A stretch of 64,000 nucleotides of DNA from Pseudonocardia kujensis (GTDB lineage Bacteria > Actinomycetota > Actinomycetes > Mycobacteriales > Pseudonocardiaceae). Every line of letters begins with the position of its first letter. Position 1 is the first letter of the stretch. The translations under genes and the position numbers were made by a program. Under the pieces are notes generated by a model. That model was not told the DNA's origin. It saw only the letters and a list, made by a program, of their open reading frames with translations, and made no database searches. Shown here piece by piece: positions 24,533 to 33,474 of the stretch. The DNA is taken from the NCBI RefSeq assembly GCF_021283305.1, contig NZ_JAJSOK010000003.1, positions 1-64,000 on the forward strand. The letters run 5' to 3'.

Positions 24533-26500
24533 TCAGCCCCGGCGCGCGAGCAGCTCGCGCCGGCGGGCGTGGGTGGCCTCGAGGTCGACGACGAGTTGCT
24601 CGGGGGCGAAGCGCGGGTCACCGGTGATCACCACACCGTAGTCCCGGTAGGCGCCCTCGATGGTCACGTACTCGTCGCGGACGTCTCGCTTGACCCGCTC
24701 CGGGTCGCGGCGCAGCGGGTCACCCCATCCGCCGCCGCCGTTGGTGAGGTAGCGGAAGACCGTGCCGGGGCTGGTCTGCCAGTTCGGCGTGCTCGCGAAG
24801 TAGAAGTACTCCCCCGCCGGGTCGAGCGCCTTGGTCTGGGGGTCGAGGACGCCGGTGACCGGCACCGAGCCCGCGTACACCTCGGTGTTCGTGCCGAGCA
24901 TCCGCTTTTGCTCGCGCACGTCGAACGTCTCGGGTGGGAAGATCCAACAGGCTCCCGCGGCGCCGTCCGCACCGCCGTGCACGCCGATGCCACTGGGGGC
25001 ACGCACGTGCAGCGGGCTGGTGAAGTGCTCGGCTGCGGTGAGCCACAGGGTGTCCTTGCGGACCGCGGCGCCGCCCCGGTTCGTCCCGGCACCCGCGGTG
25101 TCCGGCGCGTACTCCTTGCGGAGGATGACGCCCGGGATGTCCGCCTCGATCGCCTCGGTGGCCGGGTCGAGGTTGTTGGCGGTGTAGAAGACGGTGTAGC
25201 TGTCCGCGTCGCCGTGCCTCGTCGCGCCCCACGGGCCGTGCTCGCCGCCGGTCTGGCAGGCCGTGAGCCAGGGGGTCCCGTCGTCGGTGAGGCCGTGGGC
25301 GTTGTGCAGGTTCAGCGAGGCGAAGCTGCCGCCGACCGCCTCCTCGCCCAGCGCGTCGCGCAGCGCCCGGAACACCGCGTGGAGCAGCGGTTCCGAGGTC
25401 TCCCAGTAGATGAAGACGGCACCGTCCGGTGGTGTTGCGCTGACCACCGTGCCCGGCGGGATGACGATGTCGATGTCGCGGTACGTGCCCGAGGTGAACG
25501 GCGTGTGCCGGTCGATCAGGTACTTGAACGCGATGCCGACGGCCGTCTTCGCATCGAGCATCGTGCCGTTGACGCTGGAGCGCGCCTGGGGTGAGGTGCC
25601 CGACAGGTCGATCTCGACCCTGCCTCCGACCTTGGTGATCCGCACGCGGATCCGGTACTCGATCGAGTCGTCGACGCCGTCGGCGTCGATGCCGTCCTCG
25701 CCGAGGTAGACACCGTCGGGCAGGCCGAGCAGGCCCTCCCGCATCGCGTCCGCCGAGACGTCCGTGCTGTAGCGCAGGGCGCCGAGGTAGGCCTGCACGC
25801 CGTAACGCTCGACGCTCTCGATGACCAGCCGCTCGCCGAGCAGCAGGTTCTGGTAGATGGTCTTGATGTCCGGCAGCAGGAGCGCCGCCAGCCGCGCGTT
25901 GTCGAAGATCAGGTTGAACGTCGGTGCCAGCGGCCGGTCGTCGCGGTAGAGCAGGTTCGGCGCAATGACCAGCCCGTTCTCGTAGACGTTGCGCTTGGTC
26001 CCGGAGAACCCACCGGGCACGACGCCACCCATGTCCAGCTGGTGCGCGCGCAGCGAGACGAACGAGATGATCTCGCCGTCGACGAAGACCGGCCGGATGA
26101 ACAGAATGTCGTTGACGTGTGTGCCCGAGCGGTACGGGTCGTTGCAGATCAGGACGTCGCCCGGGCGCAGGTTCTCCGACCCGTACTCCTCGACGGTGTT
26201 GCGCACGGCGTCGCACATGGTGCCGAGGAACAGCGCGAGGCTGTTGCTCACCGCGCTCATCGGGTAGTTCTGCGCCGGCGGCCCGGAGATGGTCGCCGCG
26301 AAGTCGTACCAGTCGCGCAGGATCTGTGAGAATGCGTTGTTCAGCAGGCCGGTGCACATGTGGTCCACGATGTAGCGGACACGGCTCGACAGCACGGTCG
26401 CCGTGAACCGGTCCGTACCGTAGAGCTCCTGGAACTGGGCGTCATCGAGGTCCTTCAGCGGGACCGTCGGCGCGTTGGACTCCACGCTGGTGTCGGTCAT
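24533..26500 (-). CDS. HyuB-like subunit of ketone carboxylase/hydantoinase family
   Basis: This 655-residue hydantoinase B/acetone carboxylase alpha-type protein has DRFTATVLSSRVRYIVDHMC, RPGDVLICNDPYRSGTHVND, RAHQLDMGGVVPGG and TNGGGGWGDPLRRDPERV at the C-terminus. The family includes ATP-dependent 5-oxoprolinases, hydantoinases and acetone/acetophenone carboxylases. The presence of a zinc-ribbon partner and an upstream SDR favours a ketone carboxylase, by inference. Start ATG 26500 is 11 bp after the HyuA-like stop. The upstream extension of the frame to 27706 is antisense-like and is not used. Confidence 0.9.
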   Translation of the reverse strand: MTDTSVESNAPTVPLKDLDDAQFQELYGTDRFTATVLSSRVRYIVDHMCTGLLNNAFSQILRDWYDFAATISGPPAQNYPMSAVSNSLALFLGTMCDAVRNTVEEYGSENLRPGDVLICNDPYRSGTHVNDILFIRPVFVDGEIISFVSLRAHQLDMGGVVPGGFSGTKRNVYENGLVIAPNLLYRDDRPLAPTFNLIFDNARLAALLLPDIKTIYQNLLLGERLVIESVERYGVQAYLGALRYSTDVSADAMREGLLGLPDGVYLGEDGIDADGVDDSIEYRIRVRITKVGGRVEIDLSGTSPQARSSVNGTMLDAKTAVGIAFKYLIDRHTPFTSGTYRDIDIVIPPGTVVSATPPDGAVFIYWETSEPLLHAVFRALRDALGEEAVGGSFASLNLHNAHGLTDDGTPWLTACQTGGEHGPWGATRHGDADSYTVFYTANNLDPATEAIEADIPGVILRKEYAPDTAGAGTNRGGAAVRKDTLWLTAAEHFTSPLHVRAPSGIGVHGGADGAAGACWIFPPETFDVREQKRMLGTNTEVYAGSVPVTGVLDPQTKALDPAGEYFYFASTPNWQTSPGTVFRYLTNGGGGWGDPLRRDPERVKRDVRDEYVTIEGAYRDYGVVITGDPRFAPEQLVVDLEATHARRRELLARRG

Positions 26501-26511
26501 GTCCTCTCCCC

Positions 26512-28545
26512 TCACGCGGCGGCCCGGGTGATGCGGATCTCGCCGTACTCGCCGATCCGCGCGACCTGGCCCTGGACCAGGAAGGTGGTGGAGAGCGGCT
26601 CCCGGATCACGGCGGGCCCGGCGATCTCGTCTCCCGCGCGCAGCGCGGTGCGGTCGTACTCGGCGGCGTCGATCTCGTCGTCCGTCAGGTACCGGATGGT
26701 CAGCCGCCGCGTGGGCTCGGCGCGCGTGCCGGGCTCGCGCGCGGGCAGCGTCGGGTACTCCACCTTGTCGGACACGACGACAGCCTGGACTCGGTAGGTC
26801 ACGCCCTGTACCGGCAGCGCCTCGAACCGGTTGCCCGCGCGCTTCTCGTACGCACGGTGGAAATTCGCGATCATCGTCGTGACGGCGTCGGCGTCGATTG
26901 TGCCGCCCGGGACCTCGATGAACGGGGTCTCCCAGGTTTGGCCCGCGAGGCGGCCGTCGTAGCTGCGGACGAACTCGACGGAGCCGTGCCGGTCGCCGAT
27001 CTGGCGGCGCAGCCGCTCCTCCATGTCGCGGTAGACCTCGTCGATGACGGGGCCGGACGCGGGGTCGAGGATCGTGTAGGCGCTGCGGCTGTCCGAGTAG
27101 ACGAGGTCCGAGCTGACCAGGCCCAGTGCGGAGAACAGTCCGGGGTGCGGCGGGACCACGACCTCCTTCACGTGGGTCTGCTCCAGTACGGCGGGCAGCA
27201 TCATCGGGCCCGCCGCGCCGTAGGCGACCAGGCTGTAATCCCGGGGGTCCACGCCGTGCTGGACGGCGATGTTGAAGACGCCTTCGGCGATGTTCGTGAT
27301 GCCGATGTTGAACGCGTAGCTCACCCGCTGGTCGAAGCTCAGCTTGGAGTCCAGGTTGTCGAATGCCGACCGCGCCAGGTCGGCGTCGAGCCGCATCGTC
27401 CCGCCGGCAAACCCGGCCGGGTCCAGGATCCCCATCAGGAGGAAGGCGTCGGTCATCGTCGGCTGGTGGCCGCCGTTGCCGTAGCAGGCCGGCCCCGGGT
27501 CGGACCCCGCGGAGCCGGGGCCCACCTTCAGCTCGCCGGCCTGGTTGATCGTGACGAGCGAGCCGCCGCCCGCACCGATGCTGGTGACTTCGTTCGACAG
27601 GGCGTTCACGACGAGGTCGTGTTCGAGCTCGAACGTGGTGTCGACGAAGGGCTTCCCCTCGGTCACGAGGCTGATGTCGCACGAGGTGCCGCCCACGTCG
27701 CAGCACAGCAGGTTCTGCGCGCCGATCAGCCGGCCGAAGTGGGCGCTCGACACGGTGCCCGCGGCGGGGCCGGCGAACACGATCCGGAACGGGTGCTCCA
27801 TCGCGATGTCGGAGCGGACGAGCTGCGCGGCACAGTCGGCGAAGTTCAGGTCGCCGGTGAAGCCGAGCTCGCGGAGCCCGGCGTCCAGGCGCTGGGTGTA
27901 GGCCCCGTAGATGATCTGCATGAAGACGTCGATCACCGTGGTCGACGCGCGGGCGAACTCCTTGGCGAGCGGGGAGACCTCGCTGGAAAGGGAGACGGGG
28001 ATCGCACCGAGCTCCTCGTGCACCAACTCGCGCAGCCGCCGCTCGTGCACACTGTCCACGTAGGAATTGAGCAGGCAGATCGCGACGCCTTCCACCGCGC
28101 AGTCGCGCAGTACGCGCAGCTCGGCGCGGGCTTGCTCCTCGTCGACGGGGAACAGCACCGAGCCGTCCGCTGTGAGCCGCTCGGCGATGCCGCGCCGCAG
28201 GTAGCGGGGTACGAGTGGACGGGCGGCGTCGCCGAAGGAACGGCGCCAGGCCGGATCCATAGCGCCCTCCGCAGGCCGCCAGACCCGGCCCATGTCGAGG
28301 ATGTCGCGGTGACCCAGCGTCGTAAGGAATGCGATCTTGGGCAGGCGCCGGGTGATCACGGCGTTGAGCCCATGGGTGCTGGCGTGGTTGAACACCGCGG
28401 AGCTCTCGACCCCGACGGCGCGCGCGCCCTCGAGAACCCCCTTCTCCGTGGTGCGAACGTCCGTGGGGACCTTCACCGTGCGGATCTCGCCGTTCGAGAT
28501 CGCGACCACGTCGGTGAAGGTGCCGCCTACGTCGACTCCGATCAT
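26512..28545 (-). CDS. HyuA-like subunit of ketone carboxylase/hydantoinase family
   Basis: This is a 677-residue ATP-binding subunit of the acetokinase fold. It has IGVDVGGTFTDVVA near the start, the second phosphate motif LLCCDVGGTSCDISL, NEVTSIGAGGGSLVTI, GSAGSDPGPACYGNGG and YGAAGPMMLPAVLEQ. In carboxylases this subunit activates bicarbonate or enol with ATP. Start ATG 28545 is chosen because AAAGGA lies 6 nt upstream; ATG 28572 adds nine residues and has no such site. It forms a complex with the next gene product. Confidence 0.9.
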   Translation of the reverse strand: MIGVDVGGTFTDVVAISNGEIRTVKVPTDVRTTEKGVLEGARAVGVESSAVFNHASTHGLNAVITRRLPKIAFLTTLGHRDILDMGRVWRPAEGAMDPAWRRSFGDAARPLVPRYLRRGIAERLTADGSVLFPVDEEQARAELRVLRDCAVEGVAICLLNSYVDSVHERRLRELVHEELGAIPVSLSSEVSPLAKEFARASTTVIDVFMQIIYGAYTQRLDAGLRELGFTGDLNFADCAAQLVRSDIAMEHPFRIVFAGPAAGTVSSAHFGRLIGAQNLLCCDVGGTSCDISLVTEGKPFVDTTFELEHDLVVNALSNEVTSIGAGGGSLVTINQAGELKVGPGSAGSDPGPACYGNGGHQPTMTDAFLLMGILDPAGFAGGTMRLDADLARSAFDNLDSKLSFDQRVSYAFNIGITNIAEGVFNIAVQHGVDPRDYSLVAYGAAGPMMLPAVLEQTHVKEVVVPPHPGLFSALGLVSSDLVYSDSRSAYTILDPASGPVIDEVYRDMEERLRRQIGDRHGSVEFVRSYDGRLAGQTWETPFIEVPGGTIDADAVTTMIANFHRAYEKRAGNRFEALPVQGVTYRVQAVVVSDKVEYPTLPAREPGTRAEPTRRLTIRYLTDDEIDAAEYDRTALRAGDEIAGPAVIREPLSTTFLVQGQVARIGEYGEIRITRAAA

Positions 28546-28618
28546 GTTCCGTCCTTTGCCGATAAGCTTCATTGCGGTCGGTGGGCCCGGCTGCAGGCCG
28601 GGTGGGAACGGAGCCGGG

Positions 28619-28840
28619 TCAGTCCAGGACCAGGCCGTGCGAGGTCAGAGTGATCGGGCCGAGCAGTCCCCACGGCTTCCGGGAGACGCTGTGCAGGCAG
28701 GCACCACATTTGACGACCTGGTACCAGCCGCCCTCAGACAGCACGGGATAGCGGCTCAGCTCGGCCTTCCCGCACCCCGGGCAGGCGCCGTCGGCGGGCT
28801 GGCGCTCCACGCGCGGACCGGGATTCACGTCGGTGTGCAT
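28619..28840 (-). CDS. Small zinc-ribbon protein, putative carboxylase gamma subunit
   Basis: The 73-residue protein has two Cys pairs, CPGCG near residue 20 and KCGACLH near residue 45, a zinc ribbon. Acetone and acetophenone carboxylases have a small zinc-containing subunit next to the HyuA/HyuB pair, and this gene is placed accordingly, between the SDR and the HyuA-like gene. AAGGAGC lies 4 nt before the ATG. The role as gamma subunit is inferred from size, zinc motif and position. Confidence 0.7.
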   Translation of the reverse strand: MHTDVNPGPRVERQPADGACPGCGKAELSRYPVLSEGGWYQVVKCGACLHSVSRKPWGLLGPITLTSHGLVLD

Positions 28841-28868
28841 AGGTGCTCCTTGTGTCGAAGGCGTGGGA

Positions 28869-29627
28869 TCAGGCGAGCGCGCCGCCGTCGACCGGGAGGT
28901 TCACCCCGGTGATGAACGCGGACTCGTCGCTGGCCAGGAACAGCGCGGCGTTGGCCACGTCCTCCGCGGTCGCCATGCGCCCCAGCGGTATTGCAGCCGC
29001 GGTGGCCGCGGTTGCCGACTCCTTGTCCTGCACCGTGTCGATGAACTGCCCCCACATCTGGGTCGTCGCGGCGACCGGGCAGACCGAGTTGACCCTGATC
29101 CCGAAGGGAGCGAACTCCTTCGACAGCGACCTGGTGAGCATCACCGCCGCGCCCTTCGACGCCTGGTAGGCCGACATGTCGCCGCGCGCCTTGATGCCCG
29201 ATAGCGATGCGGTCAGCACGATGGAGCCGCCCCTGGCCTTCATTGCACCGACCGCTGCGCGGGCCCCGAGCCAGGGGCCGCGGGCGTTGATCGCCATCAG
29301 CCGGTCGAACTCGGCCACCGACAGGTCGGTGATGGGGTGGAACGCCTGCGGGATGCCGGCGTTCGCCCAGAACACGTCGAGCCCGCCGAACTCGCGCACC
29401 GCGGTGTCGACAAGCCGCTGGTTGTCCTCCTCGGCGGCGACGTCGGCGGCGACCACCGCCGATGTCCCACCGGCAGCGGAGATCTCCTCGCCGACGGCCT
29501 TGGCCGCGGCCTCGTCGATGTCGCTGACCACCACGCGCGCTCCCTCCGCCGCGAAGCGCAGTGCCCCGGCGCGCCCCATCCCGGCGCCTGCGCCGGTGAT
29601 GATCGCGACCTTTCCCTCGAGCCGCAT
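28869..29627 (-). CDS. Short-chain dehydrogenase/reductase
   Basis: This 252-residue SDR has IITGAGAGMGRAGALRFAAE, the NAD-preferring VVVSDIDE, catalytic SLSG and AYQASKG, and the ending ITGVNLPVDGGALA. It is placed before the carboxylase genes and 14 bp after the aldehyde dehydrogenase stop, so it may oxidise the secondary alcohol to the ketone that is carboxylated. Confidence 0.88.
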   Translation of the reverse strand: MRLEGKVAIITGAGAGMGRAGALRFAAEGARVVVSDIDEAAAKAVGEEISAAGGTSAVVAADVAAEEDNQRLVDTAVREFGGLDVFWANAGIPQAFHPITDLSVAEFDRLMAINARGPWLGARAAVGAMKARGGSIVLTASLSGIKARGDMSAYQASKGAAVMLTRSLSKEFAPFGIRVNSVCPVAATTQMWGQFIDTVQDKESATAATAAAIPLGRMATAEDVANAALFLASDESAFITGVNLPVDGGALA

Positions 29628-29641
29628 CGCTTCTCCCTCCG

Positions 29642-31078
29642 TCAGATCCGGACCGTGACGGTCTTCGACTGGGTGTAGTGCTTGAGGGCCTCGAAGCCCT
29701 TCTCCCGGCCGAAACCGCTGGACTTGAAGCCGCCGAACGGCGTCTCGACGCCGCCCGCGAAGTACTCGTTGACGAACACCTGGCCGGCCTCGATCTCGGC
29801 CGCAACACGGTGTGCTCGCCCCAGGTCACTGGTCCACACACCAGCGACCAGCCCGTAGTCGGTGTCGTTGGCGATCCGCACGGCCTCGTCGTCACCATCG
29901 AAGCGGATCACCGACAGGACCGGGCCGAAGATCTCCTCGCGAGCCACCCGCATCCCGTTATCGACGTCGACCAGGACGGTGGGCTCGACGAAGAAGCCGC
30001 CGGCCAACCGCTCGTCGGCGGGGATTCCGCCACCGACCGCCACTCGCGCCCCCTCGGCGGGACCGATCTCGAGATAGGAGCGCACCTTGTCGTACTGCGC
30101 CGCCGTGGCGAGCGAGCCGACATCCGGGTCCTCGATGCCGGGCCCGATGCGCACCTGGCCGGCCCGGGCGACGAGTCGCTCTACGAGCTCGTCGTGCACC
30201 GAGGACTCGACCAGCAGCCGGCTGCCCGCCGAGCAGACCTGCCCGCATTTGAATGTGAACGCGGCAAACGCACTGCGCGCGGCGGCGTCGAGATCCGCGT
30301 CGGCGAAGACGATGTTGGGGGACTTGCCGCCCAGCTCAAGGGTGAGCGGCAGCGTCCGGTCCGCCGCCAGCCGCATGATCTCCCGGCCGGTCGCCACCGA
30401 CCCGGTGAAGGCGACCTTGCGGACCGCCGGATGGGTGACGATCGGGGTGCCGACTTCGCGGCCGTAGCCCGGCACGACGTTGAGCACGCCTGCGGGCAGC
30501 CCGCACTCGGACGCGATCCGCGCCAGTTCCAACGTGGTCAGCGGCGTGTCCTCGGCGGGCTTGACGACGGCTGTGTTGCCGACCGCGAGGGCCGGCGCGA
30601 GGCCACGGGCGCCCTGGTTGATCGGCGCGTTCCAGGGGAGGACGAAGCCGACCACCCCGAAGGGCTCCTCGCGGGTGTAGGACAGGTAGTCCGCACCCAG
30701 CGGGATCGTCTCGCCGTGCAGCTTGTCGGCGCCCCCTGCGTAGTACTCGAAGTACCGCGCGGCGGTCTCGACGTCACTGCGGGACTGGGCGAGTGGCTGT
30801 CCCGTGTCCAGGGTCTCGGCCTCGGACAGCAGGTCGGCCTCGGCGCGGATCCGGGCCGCGATCGCTGCGAGGGTCCGTCCCCGCTCGACCGGCTTGGTAT
30901 GGGCCCACCCGCGCGCGGCCGCGCCCGCCGCGCGCACGGCTCGCTCGACGTCCTCCGCGCAGCAGCGAGCAATCTCCGCGAGCACGGCTCCGGTGGCCGG
31001 ATCGCGCGTCTCGAAGTACTCGCCGGAGATCGCCGAGGAATCCCCACCGTCGATGAATGCCTGATACCGCTTCTTCAC
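29642..31078 (-). CDS. NAD-dependent aldehyde dehydrogenase
   Basis: This 478-residue aldehyde dehydrogenase has LPWNAPINQGARGLAPALAV, FTGSVATGREI, TLELGGKSPNIVF (base), TFKCGQVCSAGSRL (nucleophile Cys), REEIFGPVLSVI and TPFGGFKSSGFGREKG. It is the first gene of the carboxylase operon. GTG 31078 is chosen as start because the AAGG of AGAAGGG lies 9 nt upstream. A 21-bp palindrome sits 16-36 bp upstream of the start and should strongly regulate it. Confidence 0.92.
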   Translation of the reverse strand: MKKRYQAFIDGGDSSAISGEYFETRDPATGAVLAEIARCCAEDVERAVRAAGAAARGWAHTKPVERGRTLAAIAARIRAEADLLSEAETLDTGQPLAQSRSDVETAARYFEYYAGGADKLHGETIPLGADYLSYTREEPFGVVGFVLPWNAPINQGARGLAPALAVGNTAVVKPAEDTPLTTLELARIASECGLPAGVLNVVPGYGREVGTPIVTHPAVRKVAFTGSVATGREIMRLAADRTLPLTLELGGKSPNIVFADADLDAAARSAFAAFTFKCGQVCSAGSRLLVESSVHDELVERLVARAGQVRIGPGIEDPDVGSLATAAQYDKVRSYLEIGPAEGARVAVGGGIPADERLAGGFFVEPTVLVDVDNGMRVAREEIFGPVLSVIRFDGDDEAVRIANDTDYGLVAGVWTSDLGRAHRVAAEIEAGQVFVNEYFAGGVETPFGGFKSSGFGREKGFEALKHYTQSKTVTVRI

Positions 31079-31093
31079 TGAATCGGCCCTTCT

Positions 31094-31114
31094 GTGTGCC
31101 GTTAAACGGCACAC
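31094..31114. promoter_or_regulatory. Perfect 21-bp palindrome, IclR operator candidate
   Basis: GTGTGCCGTT (31094-31103), one central A, and AACGGCACAC (31105-31114). Arms of 10 bp are perfectly complementary. The site lies 78 bp upstream of the IclR stop and immediately upstream of the aldehyde dehydrogenase. Degenerate copies precede three other transcription units. Confidence 0.8.
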
Positions 31115-31191
31115 TGTTTCGCTCAATGTCCGGAGGATGGTGCGCCTCGAGGATCGTGTCAAGCAGGAGGGAGGTCGGGCTCCGCCCGCGG

Positions 31192-31929
31192 TCAGAGGCG
31201 TTCGGTGATCGCGGCGGCCGTCGCGCGGACCTGCTTGCCCCACCAGGGCACCCGCTGCTCGTCGAACCGGGAGGCCGGCATCGAGATCCCCAGGCCGGCG
31301 ATGGGCTGACGCCCGCCCGGGTCCATGACTGCCGTCCCGACGGCACACACGTCCGTCCGGTTCTGCCCGATGTTCACCGCGTAGCCGGTCTCGATGACGT
31401 CGGGGAATCGCGCCCTGATCCGCTCCGGATCGGTGATCGTGCGCGGCGTGAGCTGCTCCAGGGGTTCGGCGAGAATGCGGTCCTGCTCCTCCCGGGGCAG
31501 TCTGGCCAGCACGGAGAGCCCACCGGAGGTCACCGGAAACGGCGTGATGGCGCCGAGCCGAACGAAGTTGCGGACGGCCTGGTGCGAGTCGACCCGCTCG
31601 ATGAGCACCATCCGCAGCCCCTCCCGGACCTGCAGCGTGACCGTCTCGTTGGTCAGGTCGCGCAGCTCGCGCATCGGCTCGAGCGCGATCTCCCGCAGAT
31701 GGCCCTCGTTCGACCCGCGCTGGCCGACCGCCAGCGCACGCGCCGTTAGCGTCCAGCGCGTGTACTCCTCGCCCACCGGTCGGATCCATCCGGCCGCGGC
31801 CAGGCCGTGGAGGTTTCGCTGCACGCTGGACTTGCTCAGCCCGAGGACGCGGGAGAGCTCCCCGACCCCGACCGGCTGGTGGTCGGCGACGGCCTCGAGG
31901 ACCTGCAGCCCTCGCTCGATTCCCTGCAT
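31192..31929 (-). CDS. IclR-family regulator of the carboxylase/lyase block
   Basis: This 245-residue IclR protein has a winged helix (IERGLQVLEAV, LSRVLGLSKSSVQRNLHGLA) and an effector domain (LRMVLIERVDSHQAVRNFVR, TSGGLSVLARLP, IAGLGISMPASRF). ATG 31929 is chosen; longer frames run into the operator. It lies between the MaoC gene and the aldehyde dehydrogenase, all on the minus strand. A palindrome copy 21 bp upstream of its start (31950-31970) suggests autoregulation. The likely effector is an acid or acyl-CoA of the pathway. Confidence 0.88.
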   Translation of the reverse strand: MQGIERGLQVLEAVADHQPVGVGELSRVLGLSKSSVQRNLHGLAAAGWIRPVGEEYTRWTLTARALAVGQRGSNEGHLREIALEPMRELRDLTNETVTLQVREGLRMVLIERVDSHQAVRNFVRLGAITPFPVTSGGLSVLARLPREEQDRILAEPLEQLTPRTITDPERIRARFPDVIETGYAVNIGQNRTDVCAVGTAVMDPGGRQPIAGLGISMPASRFDEQRVPWWGKQVRATAAAITERL

Positions 31930-31949
31930 GCAGCCCCCTTGGCACCCAA

Positions 31950-31970
31950 GTGTGCCGCTCAAGGGTACAG
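31950..31970. promoter_or_regulatory. IclR operator copy, autoregulatory
   Basis: GTGTGCCGCT, C, AAGGGTACAG. The left arm matches the perfect site at 9 of 10 positions, the right arm at 7 of 10. Its centre is 31 bp from the IclR start codon. Confidence 0.65.
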
Positions 31971-31994
31971 GCTCGGGTGGGCCCGAGCCCGCCC

Positions 31995-32495
31995 TCAAGT
32001 GGTGGGCACCGGCCTACGGGGCTGCTCGCCTCCGTGTCGCTCACCGTAGGCCCGGGTCGCGACGAGCACCTTCCGGCGGAAGATGCACACCACCAACCCG
32101 TCCTGGTTGTAGCCGCGGGTCTCGACGTACACCACCCCCCGGTCGTCCTTGGACCTGGACGGGGTCACCGCCAACACCTCGGTCTCCCCGTAGATCGTGT
32201 CGCCGTGGAAGGTCGGCTTCACGTGCCGCAGCGACTCGATCTCCAGGTTCGCGATCGCCTTGCCGGAGACGTCCGGCACGGACATGCCCAAGAGCAGCGA
32301 GTAGACGTAGTTGCCGACCACGATGTTACGGGCGAACTGGGTGCCCTCGGCGTAGTGCACGTCCAGATGCTGCGGATGGTGGTTCATCGTGAGCAGGCAG
32401 AACAGGTGGTCGTCGTACTCGGTGACCGTCTTCCCCGGCCAGTGTCGGTAGACCGCACCGACCTCGAACTCCTCGAGATAGCGTCCGAACTGCAT
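31995..32495 (-). CDS. MaoC-like (hot-dog) enoyl-CoA hydratase
   Basis: The 166-residue hot-dog protein has TVTEYDDHLFCLLTMNHHPQ with HLDVHYAEGTQF, a variant of the D-x4-H-x-D hydratase motif, and ETRGYNQDGLVVCIFRRKVL at the end. Relatives hydrate mesaconyl-, itaconyl- or other enoyl-CoA dicarboxylates and commonly sit beside CitE lyases. It is separated by one base from the CitE-like stop and is the last gene of the ACAD-CaiB-CitE-MaoC operon. Confidence 0.85.
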   Translation of the reverse strand: MQFGRYLEEFEVGAVYRHWPGKTVTEYDDHLFCLLTMNHHPQHLDVHYAEGTQFARNIVVGNYVYSLLLGMSVPDVSGKAIANLEIESLRHVKPTFHGDTIYGETEVLAVTPSRSKDDRGVVYVETRGYNQDGLVVCIFRRKVLVATRAYGERHGGEQPRRPVPTT

Positions 32496-32496
32496 C

Positions 32497-33474
32497 TCAG
32501 CCCTCCCCGCCGGTCGGCCGGCTCCAGATGTCGTGGCGCTTCATTCCGGCGGCCCGCCCCTGAAGGGCGATCACGAGGGCCATCTTGCGCGAGGCCTCGT
32601 CGATCATCTCGTCGCCGAGCATCACCGCGCCGCGCGCTCCACCGTCGACCGAAGTGGAGAACTCGTAGGCGTCGAGGATGTTCTCCGCGTGGTCGTAGTC
32701 CTGCTGACGTGGGCTGAAGACCTCGTTGGCCGCCTCGACCTGGCCCGGGTGCAGCACCCACTTGCCGTCGAAGCCGAGGGCGGCGGAACGGCCTGCGACC
32801 CGCCGGTAGCCCTCCACGTCCCGGATCTGCGCGTACGGCCCGTCGATCGCCTGCAGGCCGTTCGCCCGCGCCGCCATCAGGATGCGGGCGAGCGGATAGT
32901 GGAAAGCGTCCCCGACGTCGTAGCCCGGCGGTTGGTCGCCCACGACCAGCCCGCGCATGTTCGAGCTGGCCATGAAGTCCGCTGGCCCGAAGATGATCGT
33001 CTCCAGCCGGGGGGACGCCGCGGCGATCGACTCGACGTTCACCAGGCCACGGGGGTCCTCGATCTGTGCCTCGATGCCGAGCCTGCCGACCTCCAGCCCG
33101 TTCGCGAGCTCGATCTGGGTCAGCAGGACGTCCAGCCACTGCACCTGGGCCGCCGACTGCACCTTGGGCAGCATCACGCAGTCGAGGCTCGCCCCCGCTC
33201 CCTCGACGACCTCGATCACGTCGCGGTAGGCCCACTCGGTCGACAGGTCGTTGACCCGAACGACGCGGGTCCGGTCGCCCCACCCTCCCTCGGTGAGCGC
33301 CGCGACGATGTTCTTGCGCGCTCCCGGCTTCTCGAGCGGGGCACAGGCGTCTTCCAGATCGAGGAAGACCTGGTCGACGCGCAGACCGCGCGCCTTGTCC
33401 ATCATCTTCGGACTCGAGCCCGGCACGGCCAGGCACGAGCGCCGGGCGCGTTGTGGACGAGTGTTCTCAGGCAC
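32497..33474 (-). CDS. HpcH/HpaI/CitE-type CoA lyase
   Basis: The 325-residue TIM-barrel protein has RSCLAVPGSSPKMMDKARG, VDQVFLDLEDACAP (metal-binding acidic residues), VMLPKVQSA, IEAQIEDPRG and IFGPADFMASSNM, with GKWVLHPGQVEAANEVFSP near residue 230. This is the CitE/malyl-CoA/citramalyl-CoA lyase family, which cleaves beta-hydroxyacyl-CoA into a 2-oxoacid or glyoxylate and an acyl-CoA. GTG 33474 is the start. It overlaps the CaiB stop by 8 bp and has AAGGAGAG upstream. Together with MaoC it fits citramalyl-CoA-type cleavage. Confidence 0.88.
   Translation of the reverse strand: MPENTRPQRARRSCLAVPGSSPKMMDKARGLRVDQVFLDLEDACAPLEKPGARKNIVAALTEGGWGDRTRVVRVNDLSTEWAYRDVIEVVEGAGASLDCVMLPKVQSAAQVQWLDVLLTQIELANGLEVGRLGIEAQIEDPRGLVNVESIAAASPRLETIIFGPADFMASSNMRGLVVGDQPPGYDVGDAFHYPLARILMAARANGLQAIDGPYAQIRDVEGYRRVAGRSAALGFDGKWVLHPGQVEAANEVFSPRQQDYDHAENILDAYEFSTSVDGGARGAVMLGDEMIDEASRKMALVIALQGRAAGMKRHDIWSRPTGGEG

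Noticed and set aside
26501..27706. N-terminal extension of the HyuB-like frame
   Set aside because: It overlaps the HyuA-like gene on the same strand in another frame and is low-complexity Arg/Pro text. The HyuB family start is at 26500.
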